A DNA stretch of 35,582 nt from Gammaproteobacteria bacterium. GTDB lineage: Bacteria; Pseudomonadota; Gammaproteobacteria; SZUA-140. Position numbers and translations under genes: made by a program. Shown here piece after piece: positions 8,052-17,700 of the stretch (position 1 is the first letter of the stretch; each line of letters begins with the position of its first letter). The stretch covers positions 1 to 35,582 of the forward strand of contig JALSIC010000030.1 in the NCBI GenBank assembly GCA_026981935.1. The letters run 5' to 3'. The notes beneath the pieces were generated by a model. It was not told where the DNA came from, did no database searches, and worked only from the letters and a program-made list of their open reading frames with translations.

Positions 8052-9125
8052 TGTCATTCCGAGCGCAGCGAGGAATCTGAAACCACTGGCACAGGATTTC
8101 TCCCTTCGGTCGAAATGACAGCAGTGAGGAGGAGAAGACAAGAGAGTAAGGCCGGAATGACATGGGGTTGTTGGCCGAGCCCCCCCCTGTCATTCCGAGC
8201 GCAGCGAGGAATCTTGAACCACTGGCACAGGATTTCTCCCTTCGGTCGAAATGACAGCAGTGAGGAGGAGAAGACAAGAGAGTGAGGCCGGAATGACAGG
8301 GAGCTGTTGGCCGAGTCCCCCCTGTCATTCCGAGCGCAGCGAGGAATCTTGAACCACCGGCACAGGATTTCCCCCTTCGGTCGAAATGACAGCAGTGAGG
8401 AGGAGAAGACAAGAGAGTGAGGCCGGAATGACATGGGGCTGTTGGCCGAGCCCCCCCTGTCATTCCGAGCGCAGCGAGGAATCTGAAACCACTGGCACAG
8501 AATTTCTCCCTTCGGTCGAAATGACAGCAGTGAGGAGGAGAAGACAAGAGAGTGAGGCCGGAATGACAGGGAGCTGTTGGCCGAGTCCCCCCTGTCATTC
8601 CGAGCGCAGCGAGAAGTGACAGGGAAGTGCGGTGGGACTGGCAAGGAGACGTGGTGGGAATGACATTGTCCCCGTCATTTCGTGACATTGTCCCTGTCAT
8701 TTCGAGCGCAGCGAGAAATCTTGAGGGCGGTGGGACAGGATTTCCCCCTTCGGTCGAAATGACAGAAGTGAGGAGGAGAAGACAAGAGAGTGAGGCCGGA
8801 ATGACATGGGGCTGTTGGCCGAGCCCCCCCTGTCATTCCGAGCGCAGCGAGAAATCTTGAGGGCGGTGGGACAGGATTTCCCCCTTCGGTCGAAATGACA
8901 GAAGTGAGGAGGAGAAGACAAGAGAGTGAGGCCGGAATGACATGGGGCTGTTGGCCGAGTCCCCCCTGTCATTCCGAGCGCAGCGAGGAATCTTGAACCA
9001 CCGGCACAGGATTTCCCCCTTCGGTCGAAATGACAGTGAAATGTGGACGAAATGACAGGAAGTGAGGTCGAAATGGCAAGCAGGTGTGGTGGCAATGACA
9101 AGGAAATACGGCGGAAATGACACAT
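8052..9125. repeat. Repeat cluster 2: tandem 135-136 bp array of the palindromic unit
   Basis: Palindromic units, inverted relative to cluster 1, lie at 8052-8120, 8188-8256, 8323-8391, 8458-8526, 8593-8621 (loop and second arm deleted), 8695-8764, 8831-8900 and 8967-9035. Successive starts are 136, 135, 135, 135, 102, 136 and 136 bases apart, because a nearly identical spacer of about 66 bases (containing GAGGAGGAGAAGACAAGAG and GGCTGTTGGCCGAG) joins them. The array is thus a higher-order tandem repeat. From 9036 to 9125 there are roughly 22-base modules ending in AATGACA; the first is the reverse complement of the 22-bp module of cluster 1 with one mismatch. The array fills the gap between the converging pilV and chemotaxis transducer genes. 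Between pilV and 8052 I see only a short direct repeat (GAATCCGG twice). Confidence 0.93.
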
Positions 9126-9141
9126 TCCTGTCATGTAAGTC

Positions 9142-10494
9142 TCAATAATTCGCTGACCCATGGGGCGCATCGTCCACGCAATCCTGCAGGGTCCTGACCT
9201 GTGTACCCAGGCCTCGCACCGCCTCCTCCAGCGGCGCCAGCCGTTCATCCATGAGCAGCGACTGTTGCTGCAGGGTCTCCTGCAGCACCACGGCCCTGGC
9301 GGCCTCCTCGCGCAACCCGGTCACCATGGCGGCGAGATGACGACGTTCCTCCTCCAGGCTCCCGGCCAGGGCCGCCAGTACCCCATCCAGTACCCCATAT
9401 TGTTCAGCGCCCGCCTCCACGGCCTCGACACAGGCAGAAAAGCGGCGATTCACCTCTTCGATGCGGGCCACTGCCTCACCGGTACGCTGTTGCAGGTCGT
9501 TCACCACCGCCTTGATCTCCTCGGTGGAATCCTGGGTGCGTTGCGCCAGGGTGCGCACTGCATCCGCCACCACGGCGAAACCCCGGCCCTTCTCGCCTGC
9601 CCGCGCCGCCTCGATGGCGGCATTCAAGGCCAGCAGACTGGTCTGTTCCGAGATTTCCTGAACCACCTGCAGCACCTCGCCGATCTTCCGGCCCGAGGCC
9701 GACACCCCGCCCAGCAGGGTCTCGACACGGCCCAGCTCGTCTTCCTGACGACGCAGGGCCTCTTCGATCTCGCGCAGCTTCTCGCCCCCCTGCCCGCTCC
9801 GGGCCGCCAGGCGCGGCAGTTCCTCACCCAGGCCGCCCTGCCCGTTCAGGGCACCGAGACCTTCACGAAGCCTGCTCAGTGCCTCGCTCAACTGCGCCCA
9901 GCGTTTGTCGGGGACACACCCCTCCCGCACCGTGAGCGTGACGAGTTGGGACAGGCGACCCACACCTCGCCCCATCTCCCTGCAGACCGTCCTGACCGCC
10001 ATGAGCATCCGCCGGTGCCGGAGGAAAAGGGCTTCGATCTCCGCTCCCATGCGCTCCCAATCCCCCTTGTCCTGTTCTTCTTCCTGTTCCGGTTCCTCTT
10101 CGCCCCCCACCCTGCTCGTGGCCTCGAGGTCTGCCGGGAGGCAGGCGCCAGGTTCCGTACTGCGCCCGGACAGTTGCCCGATCATGGACACGCTTTCCAG
10201 CTTCCGCCTCAGCCGGCGTTGTCGCCGCGCGTCCGAGACCAGACACCCCAGTGCCAGGGCGGCCAGCAAGACCACCACCAGGACCGTCATGAACCAGGGC
10301 ATGGATGGGAAGGCCCCGTTTCGCATATCATGGGATACTGCGGTCACGATCCACCCTGCCAGGACAAGGACGATCGCGCCCACCAGAACATGGCCTCGCA
10401 ACAGTAACAGGGTGCTCTTCTTCAATGCTTCCAATCCTCGACGAGGGAGACAAGGGCAAGGACGGCAGGCGGCCTCTCTGCCCTGAAGATTCAT
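9142..10494 (-). CDS. Methyl-accepting chemotaxis-type transducer without periplasmic sensor domain
   Basis: A 450-residue membrane protein. Two transmembrane segments at about residues 35-53 and 67-86 enclose a loop of only about 13 residues, so there is no room for a periplasmic ligand domain. The cytoplasmic part is a long coiled coil, with an acidic stretch ([11 protein letters not shown]) near 132-142, and the MCP signalling hairpin near 267-331: [20 protein letters not shown] and [16 protein letters not shown]. The usual QTN and ADEVR are QTS and ADAVR here. Three cysteines (C10, C13, C15) lie before the first membrane segment. The C-terminus ends SANY and lacks an NWETF-type tether. 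The ATG at 10494 was chosen because GGGGG precedes it and upstream codons are not conserved-looking. Its input may be intracellular, membrane or redox; that is inference. Confidence 0.85.
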   Translation of the reverse strand: MNLQGREAACRPCPCLPRRGLEALKKSTLLLLRGHVLVGAIVLVLAGWIVTAVSHDMRNGAFPSMPWFMTVLVVVLLAALALGCLVSDARRQRRLRRKLESVSMIGQLSGRSTEPGACLPADLEATSRVGGEEEPEQEEEQDKGDWERMGAEIEALFLRHRRMLMAVRTVCREMGRGVGRLSQLVTLTVREGCVPDKRWAQLSEALSRLREGLGALNGQGGLGEELPRLAARSGQGGEKLREIEEALRRQEDELGRVETLLGGVSASGRKIGEVLQVVQEISEQTSLLALNAAIEAARAGEKGRGFAVVADAVRTLAQRTQDSTEEIKAVVNDLQQRTGEAVARIEEVNRRFSACVEAVEAGAEQYGVLDGVLAALAGSLEEERRHLAAMVTGLREEAARAVVLQETLQQQSLLMDERLAPLEEAVRGLGTQVRTLQDCVDDAPHGSANY

Positions 10495-10584
10495 CGACGT
10501 GCCCCCGGGAGGCCTTGAGCCGGCGCCAGCCACACCGGAACGCTCGCCACCTCCAGAATTGGACAATAAGTTTAATTTTGTATT

Positions 10585-10613
10585 TTTACCTGATGATATA
10601 AATGAAATATTAT
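10585..10613 (+). promoter_or_regulatory. Possible sigma-70 promoter for the M16 protease gene
   Basis: TTTACC (10585-10590) and TATTAT (10608-10613) are separated by 17 bases, in an AT-rich patch that stands out from the GC-rich surroundings. If used, transcription would start near 10620 and the ATG at 10629 would be the start, with an almost leaderless message. No Shine-Dalgarno sequence precedes either candidate start. Confidence 0.35.
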
Positions 10614-13529
10614 AAGAACCCCCGTGGTATGTCCGTACGCTGCCTGGCACTCGCATTCTGCCTGCTCCCTCCCCTCCTCGCCGCCGGAGAGGTCACCATC
10701 GACAAACCGGCGCGGGACGACCGCCAGTACCAGTATGTCACCCTGCCCAACGCGCTCCGCGTGCTCCTGATCTCCGATCCCGATACGGACAAGGCAGCCG
10801 CCAGCCTGGATATCCACGTGGGATATTTCGACGACCCCCCGGAACGCCCGGGCCTGGCGCATTTTCTGGAACACATGCTTTTTCTCGGCACCGAGAAATA
10901 TCCCCGCGCCGACGACTACCAGGAGTTTCTCAGCGCCCATGGCGGGCGGCACAACGCCTATACGGCGGCACAGCACACCAATTACTTTTTCGATGTGGAC
11001 AGGGACCACCTGCAGGGCGCGCTTGACCGCTTTGCCCAGTTCTTCGTCGCCCCCCTGTTCAACGAAGCATTCGTTGCACGGGAATTCCAGGCCGTGGATT
11101 CCGAGTACCGCCTCAAGATCAAGGACGACGACCGGCGTTTCTGGGAAGTGCAGAAGGCCACCGCCAATCCCGCGCACCCTTTCACCAAGTTCTCGGTAGG
11201 CAGCAAAGACACCCTTCTGGGAAATGGCACACCGCAACAGCTGCGCCAGGCACTGATCCGATTCCATCGCGAGCGCTATTCCGCCAATCTCATGACCCTG
11301 GTGGTCCTGGGAAGGGAACCCCTGCCGGCGTTGCGACGCATGGTGACGGATTATTTTTCATCCGTCCCCAACCGTGGCACCGTGCGGACACCACCCCGCG
11401 CGCCGCTGTTCCTGCCGCAACAGAAAGGGGTATGGATCAACATCGTGCCCGTCAAGGAACGGCGCAGCCTGCGCCTGTCTTTTCCCCTGCCCTGGCAGGA
11501 GGCATACCACCGGACCAAACCCACGCTCCTCCTCTCCCATCTCCTGGGCCATGAAGGTCCGGGCAGCCTCTTCCAGCTGCTCCGCAAGCGAGGCTGGATC
11601 AACAGCCTGCGTGCCGGCACGGATCTGGTCACCGACAACGAGGCCACGCTGGACATCACCATCGACCTCACCGCCGAAGGGCTGGACTACGTCAGCAGCA
11701 TCACGGCGCTGGTCTTCCAGTACATCGCGCTCATGCGCCAGGCAGGCGTCGCGCCCTGGCTCTATGACGAGCTGCGCCGCATGAACGACCTGGCGTTCCA
11801 TTACCGCGAGCCGCCGCCTCCCCTCAGCGAAGTCCGCCGGCTCGCCGCCGATCTCCATCGCTACCCTCCACAAAAGATATTGCGCGGCCCCTATGAATTC
11901 ACGGCCTATGGCGAAGACTTCCTGCGCGACCTGCTGGCACGCCTGGTACCGGAAAACATGCGCCTGACACTGATGGCCCCGCATCTGCCAACCCGTCTGC
12001 AGGAGCCTCATTACCAGGCACCCTACCAGATCACCCCCCTGGCCGACGCCCTGCGCCAACGCTGGCGCCGGCAGGCTCCCCATCCGGCACTGTCCATCCC
12101 GGCGCCCAACCCGTTCCTGCCAGAACATGCCGCTCTGAAACCCCTGGCCGACCTTCCGGACCCACTAGACGGAAACCCGCCCCGGCCGGTCCCGGCCTTG
12201 ATTCACGAGGAGCCGGGGCTGCATGTCTGGCACGCACAGGATCGCGAGTTCCGCATTCCCCGGGCCCACACCTTTGTCATCCTCTCCACCCCCCTTGCCG
12301 ACGACACCCCCGCGCACAGTCTGCTCACGCGTCTCTACCTCATGCTGGTCAACGACCGCCTCTCTCCCCTGGCCTACCAGGCCAGCCTGGCCGGCCTACA
12401 TTACGGTGTCGATCCCGGCAAGGGCGCCATCCTGCTGCGTCTCGGCGGCTACGACGAAAAACAGCCGCTGCTGCTCGACCGCCTGCTGGATGCCCTGCTG
12501 AATCTGCGCATCGATCCCCGGCGCTTTGCCGTCAAGAAGGACCAGCTGCGGCTGTACTGGCAGAACAGCCGCCACGACCGCCCTTACCGTCAGCTCAATC
12601 GTGAACTGGGCGTTCTGCTCCAGCACAAGAGCTGGCCACCGGACATTCATCTGGCAGCGCTCCGGACACTGCAGCCGGAAACCCTGGCGGCGTTCATCCC
12701 CCGGCTGCTGGCATCGGTGCACATCGACCTCCTCAGTCACGGCAATCTCACCGCCACCGAGGCCCGCGACATGGCCCGTACCATTGCCGACCGCCTGCGC
12801 CGCACAGGCCGCCTTGCGCAGGCCCCCGTCCCGCGCCGATACACGCTCCTCGCGCCGGGCCGGGAATACCTGCGCCGTCTCGACATCGAGCACGAAGATG
12901 CCGCCGTGCTGGTCTATTACCAGGCGCCGGCAGACGATCCCGCCACCGAGGCGCGGGTCCGCCTCCTGCAGCGGCTCGTCAAGGGCCCCTTCTTCCATCT
13001 TCTGCGCACCACGGACCAGCTCGGCTACATCGTCTTCGCCAGCCCCTACTTCGTGCAGAACCGTCCCGGCCTGCGTTTCATCGTCCAGTCACCAGGCCAT
13101 GGCCCATCCCCCATCCTGGCACGCATGGACACATTCCTCGATGAAGACCTGCCTGATCTCCTGGCTGGCATCAGCGAAGAGGAATTTCGCCAGTACCGCA
13201 ACGGCCTCCTCAACGACATCCTGAAAAAGGACGACACCCTGGGCGAACGCAGCCACCGTTTCTTCGGCCAGCTCACGCTGGGCGACCATGACTTCTCGCG
13301 CCGGGAACACGTCGCAGCCGAAGTGGCCCGGATCGGAAAACAAGACCTGATCGCATTCTTCCGCGCATGGCTCGGCAACCCTGAAACCAGTCGCCTCGTC
13401 ATCACCTCGCCGGGCCGGCATGCCACGCTGCCTCCGGCCGCGGTCCGGAAAACATTGCAGCGCCGGCTCATCGAAGATGCCGGCACATTCAAGCAGAGCC
13501 TCCCTGCCGGGGAGCTGCGCGGAATGTGA
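10602..13529 (+). CDS. Exported M16 (pitrilysin/insulinase) zinc metalloprotease
   Basis: A 975-residue protein of the size and layout of E. coli pitrilysin. A signal peptide is visible ([19 protein letters not shown]), with cleavage likely around residues 28-30, so it should act in the periplasm. The inverted zinc motif HFLEH is at residues 87-91 and the third ligand, E168 in DSEYR, follows after exactly 76 residues, the classic M16 spacing. GGRHNAYTA and LGTEKYP are further family signatures. The second half is an inactive M16-type half (for example [13 protein letters not shown] near residue 805). Substrates are unknown; family members degrade peptides. The ATG at 10629 is an alternative start removing nine residues. 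It is divergent from the chemotaxis transducer and ends 68 bases before the Sel1 gene. Confidence 0.93.
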   Translation: MKYYKNPRGMSVRCLALAFCLLPPLLAAGEVTIDKPARDDRQYQYVTLPNALRVLLISDPDTDKAAASLDIHVGYFDDPPERPGLAHFLEHMLFLGTEKYPRADDYQEFLSAHGGRHNAYTAAQHTNYFFDVDRDHLQGALDRFAQFFVAPLFNEAFVAREFQAVDSEYRLKIKDDDRRFWEVQKATANPAHPFTKFSVGSKDTLLGNGTPQQLRQALIRFHRERYSANLMTLVVLGREPLPALRRMVTDYFSSVPNRGTVRTPPRAPLFLPQQKGVWINIVPVKERRSLRLSFPLPWQEAYHRTKPTLLLSHLLGHEGPGSLFQLLRKRGWINSLRAGTDLVTDNEATLDITIDLTAEGLDYVSSITALVFQYIALMRQAGVAPWLYDELRRMNDLAFHYREPPPPLSEVRRLAADLHRYPPQKILRGPYEFTAYGEDFLRDLLARLVPENMRLTLMAPHLPTRLQEPHYQAPYQITPLADALRQRWRRQAPHPALSIPAPNPFLPEHAALKPLADLPDPLDGNPPRPVPALIHEEPGLHVWHAQDREFRIPRAHTFVILSTPLADDTPAHSLLTRLYLMLVNDRLSPLAYQASLAGLHYGVDPGKGAILLRLGGYDEKQPLLLDRLLDALLNLRIDPRRFAVKKDQLRLYWQNSRHDRPYRQLNRELGVLLQHKSWPPDIHLAALRTLQPETLAAFIPRLLASVHIDLLSHGNLTATEARDMARTIADRLRRTGRLAQAPVPRRYTLLAPGREYLRRLDIEHEDAAVLVYYQAPADDPATEARVRLLQRLVKGPFFHLLRTTDQLGYIVFASPYFVQNRPGLRFIVQSPGHGPSPILARMDTFLDEDLPDLLAGISEEEFRQYRNGLLNDILKKDDTLGERSHRFFGQLTLGDHDFSRREHVAAEVARIGKQDLIAFFRAWLGNPETSRLVITSPGRHATLPPAAVRKTLQRRLIEDAGTFKQSLPAGELRGM

Positions 13530-13597
13530 ACCCTGTCACAAAACCTCCGGCGACCCTCCGGCATACTGCACGGATAGGCCACCATGGAGGATGCATG

Positions 13598-13993
13598 ATG
13601 AAAAACACCACGCGCTTCAAATCCCTCTTGCTGGGCTCTGCCTTGCTCTTCGCCTTCTCCGGCACCGCCGCCGATCCGGCGGACCCCTATACACAGGGCT
13701 ATGATTCCGCCTACGAGGGCGACTACGGTTCCGCCTATTCCTACTGGCTGCCGCTGGCCATGGAGGGCGATGCCCGGGCGCAATTCAATCTCGGACTCAT
13801 GTACCACAGCGGCCTGTTCGTGGAACAGGATGAAGGCCGGGCACTCTACTGGTATCACAAGGCGGCGGAAAACGGCATTCGCGAGGCACAGGAATACCTC
13901 GTCGTGGGATACAGCGAGGGCTGGTTCGGCCTGCGCAAGGATCCCCGCAAGGCCCGTTACTGGGAGAAAATGCTGGCAGAAAACGGCTCCTGA
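13598..13993 (+). CDS. Small exported Sel1-repeat (SLR) protein
   Basis: A 131-residue protein. Residues 1-24 form a signal peptide ending around SGTAA. The remainder contains two or three Sel1-like repeats: GDYGSAYSYWLPLAMEGDA, RAQFNLGLMYHSGLFVEQDE with GRALYWYHKAAENGI, and an incomplete copy ending in DPRKARYWEKML. Sel1 repeats form alpha-alpha solenoids that mediate protein-protein contacts, here presumably in the periplasm. GGAGG at 13586-13590 is seven bases before this ATG; an adjacent ATG at 13595 would add one methionine. The gene follows the M16 protease on the same strand after a 68-base gap. A functional link with the protease is possible but not shown. Confidence 0.85.
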   Translation: MKNTTRFKSLLLGSALLFAFSGTAADPADPYTQGYDSAYEGDYGSAYSYWLPLAMEGDARAQFNLGLMYHSGLFVEQDEGRALYWYHKAAENGIREAQEYLVVGYSEGWFGLRKDPRKARYWEKMLAENGS

Positions 13994-14008
13994 TCCGGCA
14001 GCCGTCGC

Positions 14009-14039
14009 CCCCATGGGATGAAGTCTTCCTCCCATGGGG
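14009..14039 (+). terminator. Hairpin after the Sel1 gene, terminator-like without U-tract
   Basis: CCCCATGGGA (14009-14018) and TCCCATGGGG (14030-14039) form a perfect 10-bp stem with an 11-base loop, 16 bases after the Sel1 stop. No run of T follows on the plus strand, so it is either a Rho-dependent/3'-stabilising hairpin or a non-canonical terminator. Confidence 0.5.
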
Positions 14040-14176
14040 AGGATCAACCCGGCATAGACCGTGTTTCTCCCGGGATTACGGCATCCACGCCGCCCGAAGG
14101 CCGCCGGTCAACAATGCAAGCCTGAATCGTTGAGGTTTGCTGGTTCCAATCAGGGTTTGTCTTTCCAGATAACACC

Positions 14177-14730
14177 TGTCATTTCGAGCGCAGCGAGGCA
14201 TCCTGGGCCAGCGGCATAGGATTTCTCCCTTCGGTCGAAATGACAGGGAGGTGAGGGCGAAATGACAACGTTCCTGTCATTCCCCCTTTCCTTGTCATTC
14301 CGAGCGCAGCGAGGAATCTTAAGCCGCCGGCACAGGATTTCTCCCTCCGGTCGAAATGACAGAAAGTTAGGTCGAAATGACAACGTTCCTGTCATTCCCC
14401 CTTTCCTTGTCATTCCGAGCGCAGCGAGGAATCCTGGGGGTAGCGACACAAGATTTCTCCCTCCGGTCGGAATGACAGAAAGTGAGGTCGAAATGACAGG
14501 GAGGTGAGGTCGAAATGACAACGTTCCTGTCATTCCCCCTTTCCTTGTCATTCCGAGCGCAGCGAGGCATCCTGGGCCAGCGGCACAGGATTTCTCCCTT
14601 CGGTCGAAATGACAGAAAGTGAGGTCGAAATGACAGGGAGGTGAGGTCGAAATGACAGTGGGCTTGTCATTCCCTCCCCTTTTTGTCATTCCGAGCGCAG
14701 CGAGGAATCTTAGGCCGCCGACACAAGATT
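14177..14730. repeat. Repeat cluster 3: four full palindromic units and one truncated at a stop codon
   Basis: Units in the same orientation as cluster 2 lie at 14177-14245, 14293-14361, 14408-14477 and 14546-14614; a fifth begins at 14684 and breaks off around 14730, exactly where the stop codon of the GGDEF/EAL gene occurs. Between units are short modules punctuated by TGTCATT or AATGACA: TGTCATTCCCCCTTTCC next to the TGTCATTCCGAG arm, and ones such as GAGGTCGAAATGACA next to the opposite arm. The cluster fills the space between the converging Sel1 and GGDEF/EAL genes. The stretch 14040-14176 holds no gene; it includes TCCCGGGATTACGGC near 14068, which resembles part of the palindrome at 24577-24657. 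Confidence 0.92.
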
Positions 14731-17700
14731 ACCCTCTGCGCATCCTGGCGCGCTGACGTATCTCGTTCTGCAACAGGGTAGTCATCTCCTCCTCCGGCAG
14801 GGGCTGGCTGAACAGATATCCCTGCATGGCATCACAGGAACACTGGCGCAGGAAATCCAGTTGTTCCTCCGTCTCCACGCCTTCGGCGATCACCGTGAGA
14901 TTCAACTGCCGCGCCATCACCGCGATGGCGCTGACAATGGTGGCATCGTCGCGGTCATCGGTGATATCGCGAATGAAAGTCCGGTCGATCTTGAGCGTAT
15001 CCACGGGAAAGCGTTTCAGGTAGCTCAGGGAGGAATAACCGGTGCCGAAATCGTCAATGGCGAGGCGCACGCCCAGATGATGCAGGGCATCGAGGTTTTC
15101 CAGTGATGACCGGTCGTGCTGCATCAATACGCTCTCGGTGATCTCCAGCTCCAGGAGATGAGGGGGCAGCCCTGTCTCCTCCAGAACCCGCGCCACCTGG
15201 ATGTTGAATTCGGCATCGTGGAACTGACGGCCCGAGACATTGACGGAGACGTGAAAGGGATAATTGAGCAGTTCATTCCAGCGCGCCGCCGACGCGCACG
15301 CCCTGCGCAGGACCCATGTGCCCACTTCCAGGATGAGTCCCGTCTCCTCCAGGAGGGGAATGAACTCGGCAGGGCTCACCTCCCCACGTTCGGGATGATG
15401 CCAGCGCAAGAGGACTTCCGCACCGGTGACCCGGCCGTTCATGATACCCACCTGTGGCTGATAGACGAGCGTGAACTGCTCCTGATCCAGGGCCTGGCGC
15501 AGGCCGCTTTCCAGGGCCAGCCTTGTCATGTCCTCCTCACCCATGTCGGCCACGTAGAACTGATAATTGTTCCTTCCCGCCTCCTTGGCGCGATACATGG
15601 CGGCATCGGCATGTTTCAACAGGGTGGTGGCATCCTGTCCATCGTCCGGGTAGAGGCTGATACCGATACTGGTGGTCACATAGAGATCGGGGCCATCCAC
15701 CTTGAAGGGCTTGTTGAGGGCTTCACGGATCTTGTCGGCCACCTGGGCCACCGCGGAGACCGAGGGCACGTCTTCCAGGAGGATGGCAAATTCATCCCCG
15801 CCGAAGCGGGACACGGTATCGCCCTCGCGCACGCAGCCCACCAGGATGCGGGCAAAGGCCTGCAACAGACGATCACCACTGTCGTGGCCCAGAGTGTCGT
15901 TGATGGTCTTGAAGCGATCCATGTCCAGAAACATCACGGCAACATGGCTGCCCTCGGCATGACGCCTCGCCAGCGCGTGCGTGAGGCGGTCCATGAACAG
16001 TGCCCGGTTGGGCAGATCGGTGAGGACATCGTGATAGGCAAGGTGGTGGAGGCGCTCCTCCGCCTGCATGCGCTCGGTGATGTCCTTGCCGGTGGAGATG
16101 AAATGGGTGATATTGCCCTGCTCGTCCAGCAGGGGCGTGATGCTCTTCTCCTCGTAATAGAGGGTACCGTCCTTGCGGCGGTTGACCATCACGTCACGAT
16201 AGACCTTGCCCGAGAGCAGGGTCCGCCACATGCGTTCGTAGAACGCCTTGTCATGACGCCCGGATTTGAACAGCCGGGGCGTCTGCCCCAGGGCTTCCTG
16301 CCGTGCATAGCCCGTCGTCTTCTCAAAGGCGGGATTGACGTATTCGATCACGCCCTGCGGATCGGTGATGAAAATGGAATCCGCGGTCTGCTCCACGGCG
16401 CGCGATAATTTGCTCATTTCCGCCCTGGCCTGCTGGCGTTCCGTAATGTCATGGGCAAAGATGCTGACATACTGGTACTCCACGCTGGGCGCGAACATGA
16501 AGGAATACTCCCGGTCGTCACAGGTGATATCCACCTCCTTGGGCCGGCCATCTTCCAGGGCCTGCCGACACAGCGCGAGAACCTCTGCGGGAACCCTGGC
16601 ACCCACCGCGCATCTCCAGCTGGACAGGATATGGGCGCTGCCCTGATTGGCATACATGAGCTGGCCGTCCTCCCGCACCCGCAGCACGGGGCTGGGGTTT
16701 TCATTGGGAAACTTGATCAGGTCTCGGATCTCCGCCTCGGCCCGCTTGTGTTGCAGCTCGGCCGCCATGCGGTTGGCGAAGATCTGCAGGATGGATTCCG
16801 CAGGCTGGCGGTTGTCCATGGGGCTGCGGCTCATCACCACCACGATGCCCAGCGCCGTGCCTCCCGTATCATACAAAGGCGTGCCGAGGTAACTCTCGGC
16901 CGCGATATCCACCAGCATGCCGCATTGGGGGAAGGCCTCTGCCAGTCCCCTCGGGTGGTAATACCCCCCCTCGCGCATCGCCACCTCACAGGGCGTGCCG
17001 GTGATCTTGAAACAAAAATTGTCAGCAATCTCTCCATCAATGCAAATGGCAAGTGTTTCCGCCTTGCTGGCATCGTCATCCGTGAACGCGGCGATGAAGG
17101 CGACATCCATGCCCAGGGTCGTGGTCAGGTTCCGGGCCAGGATACGGAAGAACTCGTCACCCGTGGTCGATGAAACGGCATCGGCCACCTTGACCAGCGC
17201 CTGCTCGATGCGCTGTTTTTCGAGGGTCTCCCTGTGCAGGGCCTCTTCGGCTTCCTTCTGCTGGGTAATGTCTTCGTAGGTCCCCAGCACGCCGATGATA
17301 TTGTTCTCCATATCGGTGAGCGGGATCTTGCTGGTACGCAGCCAGAGCCGCCTGCCTCCCGGGCCGGTCTGGGGTTCCTCGATGTTGAGCTTGGCCTGTC
17401 CGTGCATGATGACCTCCCGGTCGTCGCGACGATAGAGGTCGGCGTGCTCACGCCAGACGAGCTGATAGTCGTCCTTGCCGACGATGTCCCGTGGTGAGTC
17501 CAGCCCCGCATCCTCGGCGAAACGACGGTTGCATCCCAGATATTTCAGGTCGCGGTCCTTCCAGAACACCCGGACCGGGATGGTATCCAGCACCAGGCGC
17601 AGCATCTTGCGCGAGCGTTTTACCGCCTCCTCGACCTGGCGCCGGCGGGCGATCTGTTTCTCCAGCTTGGCATTGGCCTCCGCAAGCCCGGTGGCCAGAT

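Noticed and set aside
8052-9035. CRISPR array (regularly spaced repeats with spacers)
   Set aside because: The intervening spacers are nearly identical to one another, the repeated unit is 69 bases, and no cas gene is present. This is a tandem palindrome array.
14177-14614. Insertion sequence or MITE with target-site duplications
   Set aside because: No transposase frame and no clear direct duplications at the unit borders; spacing modules obscure any target site.
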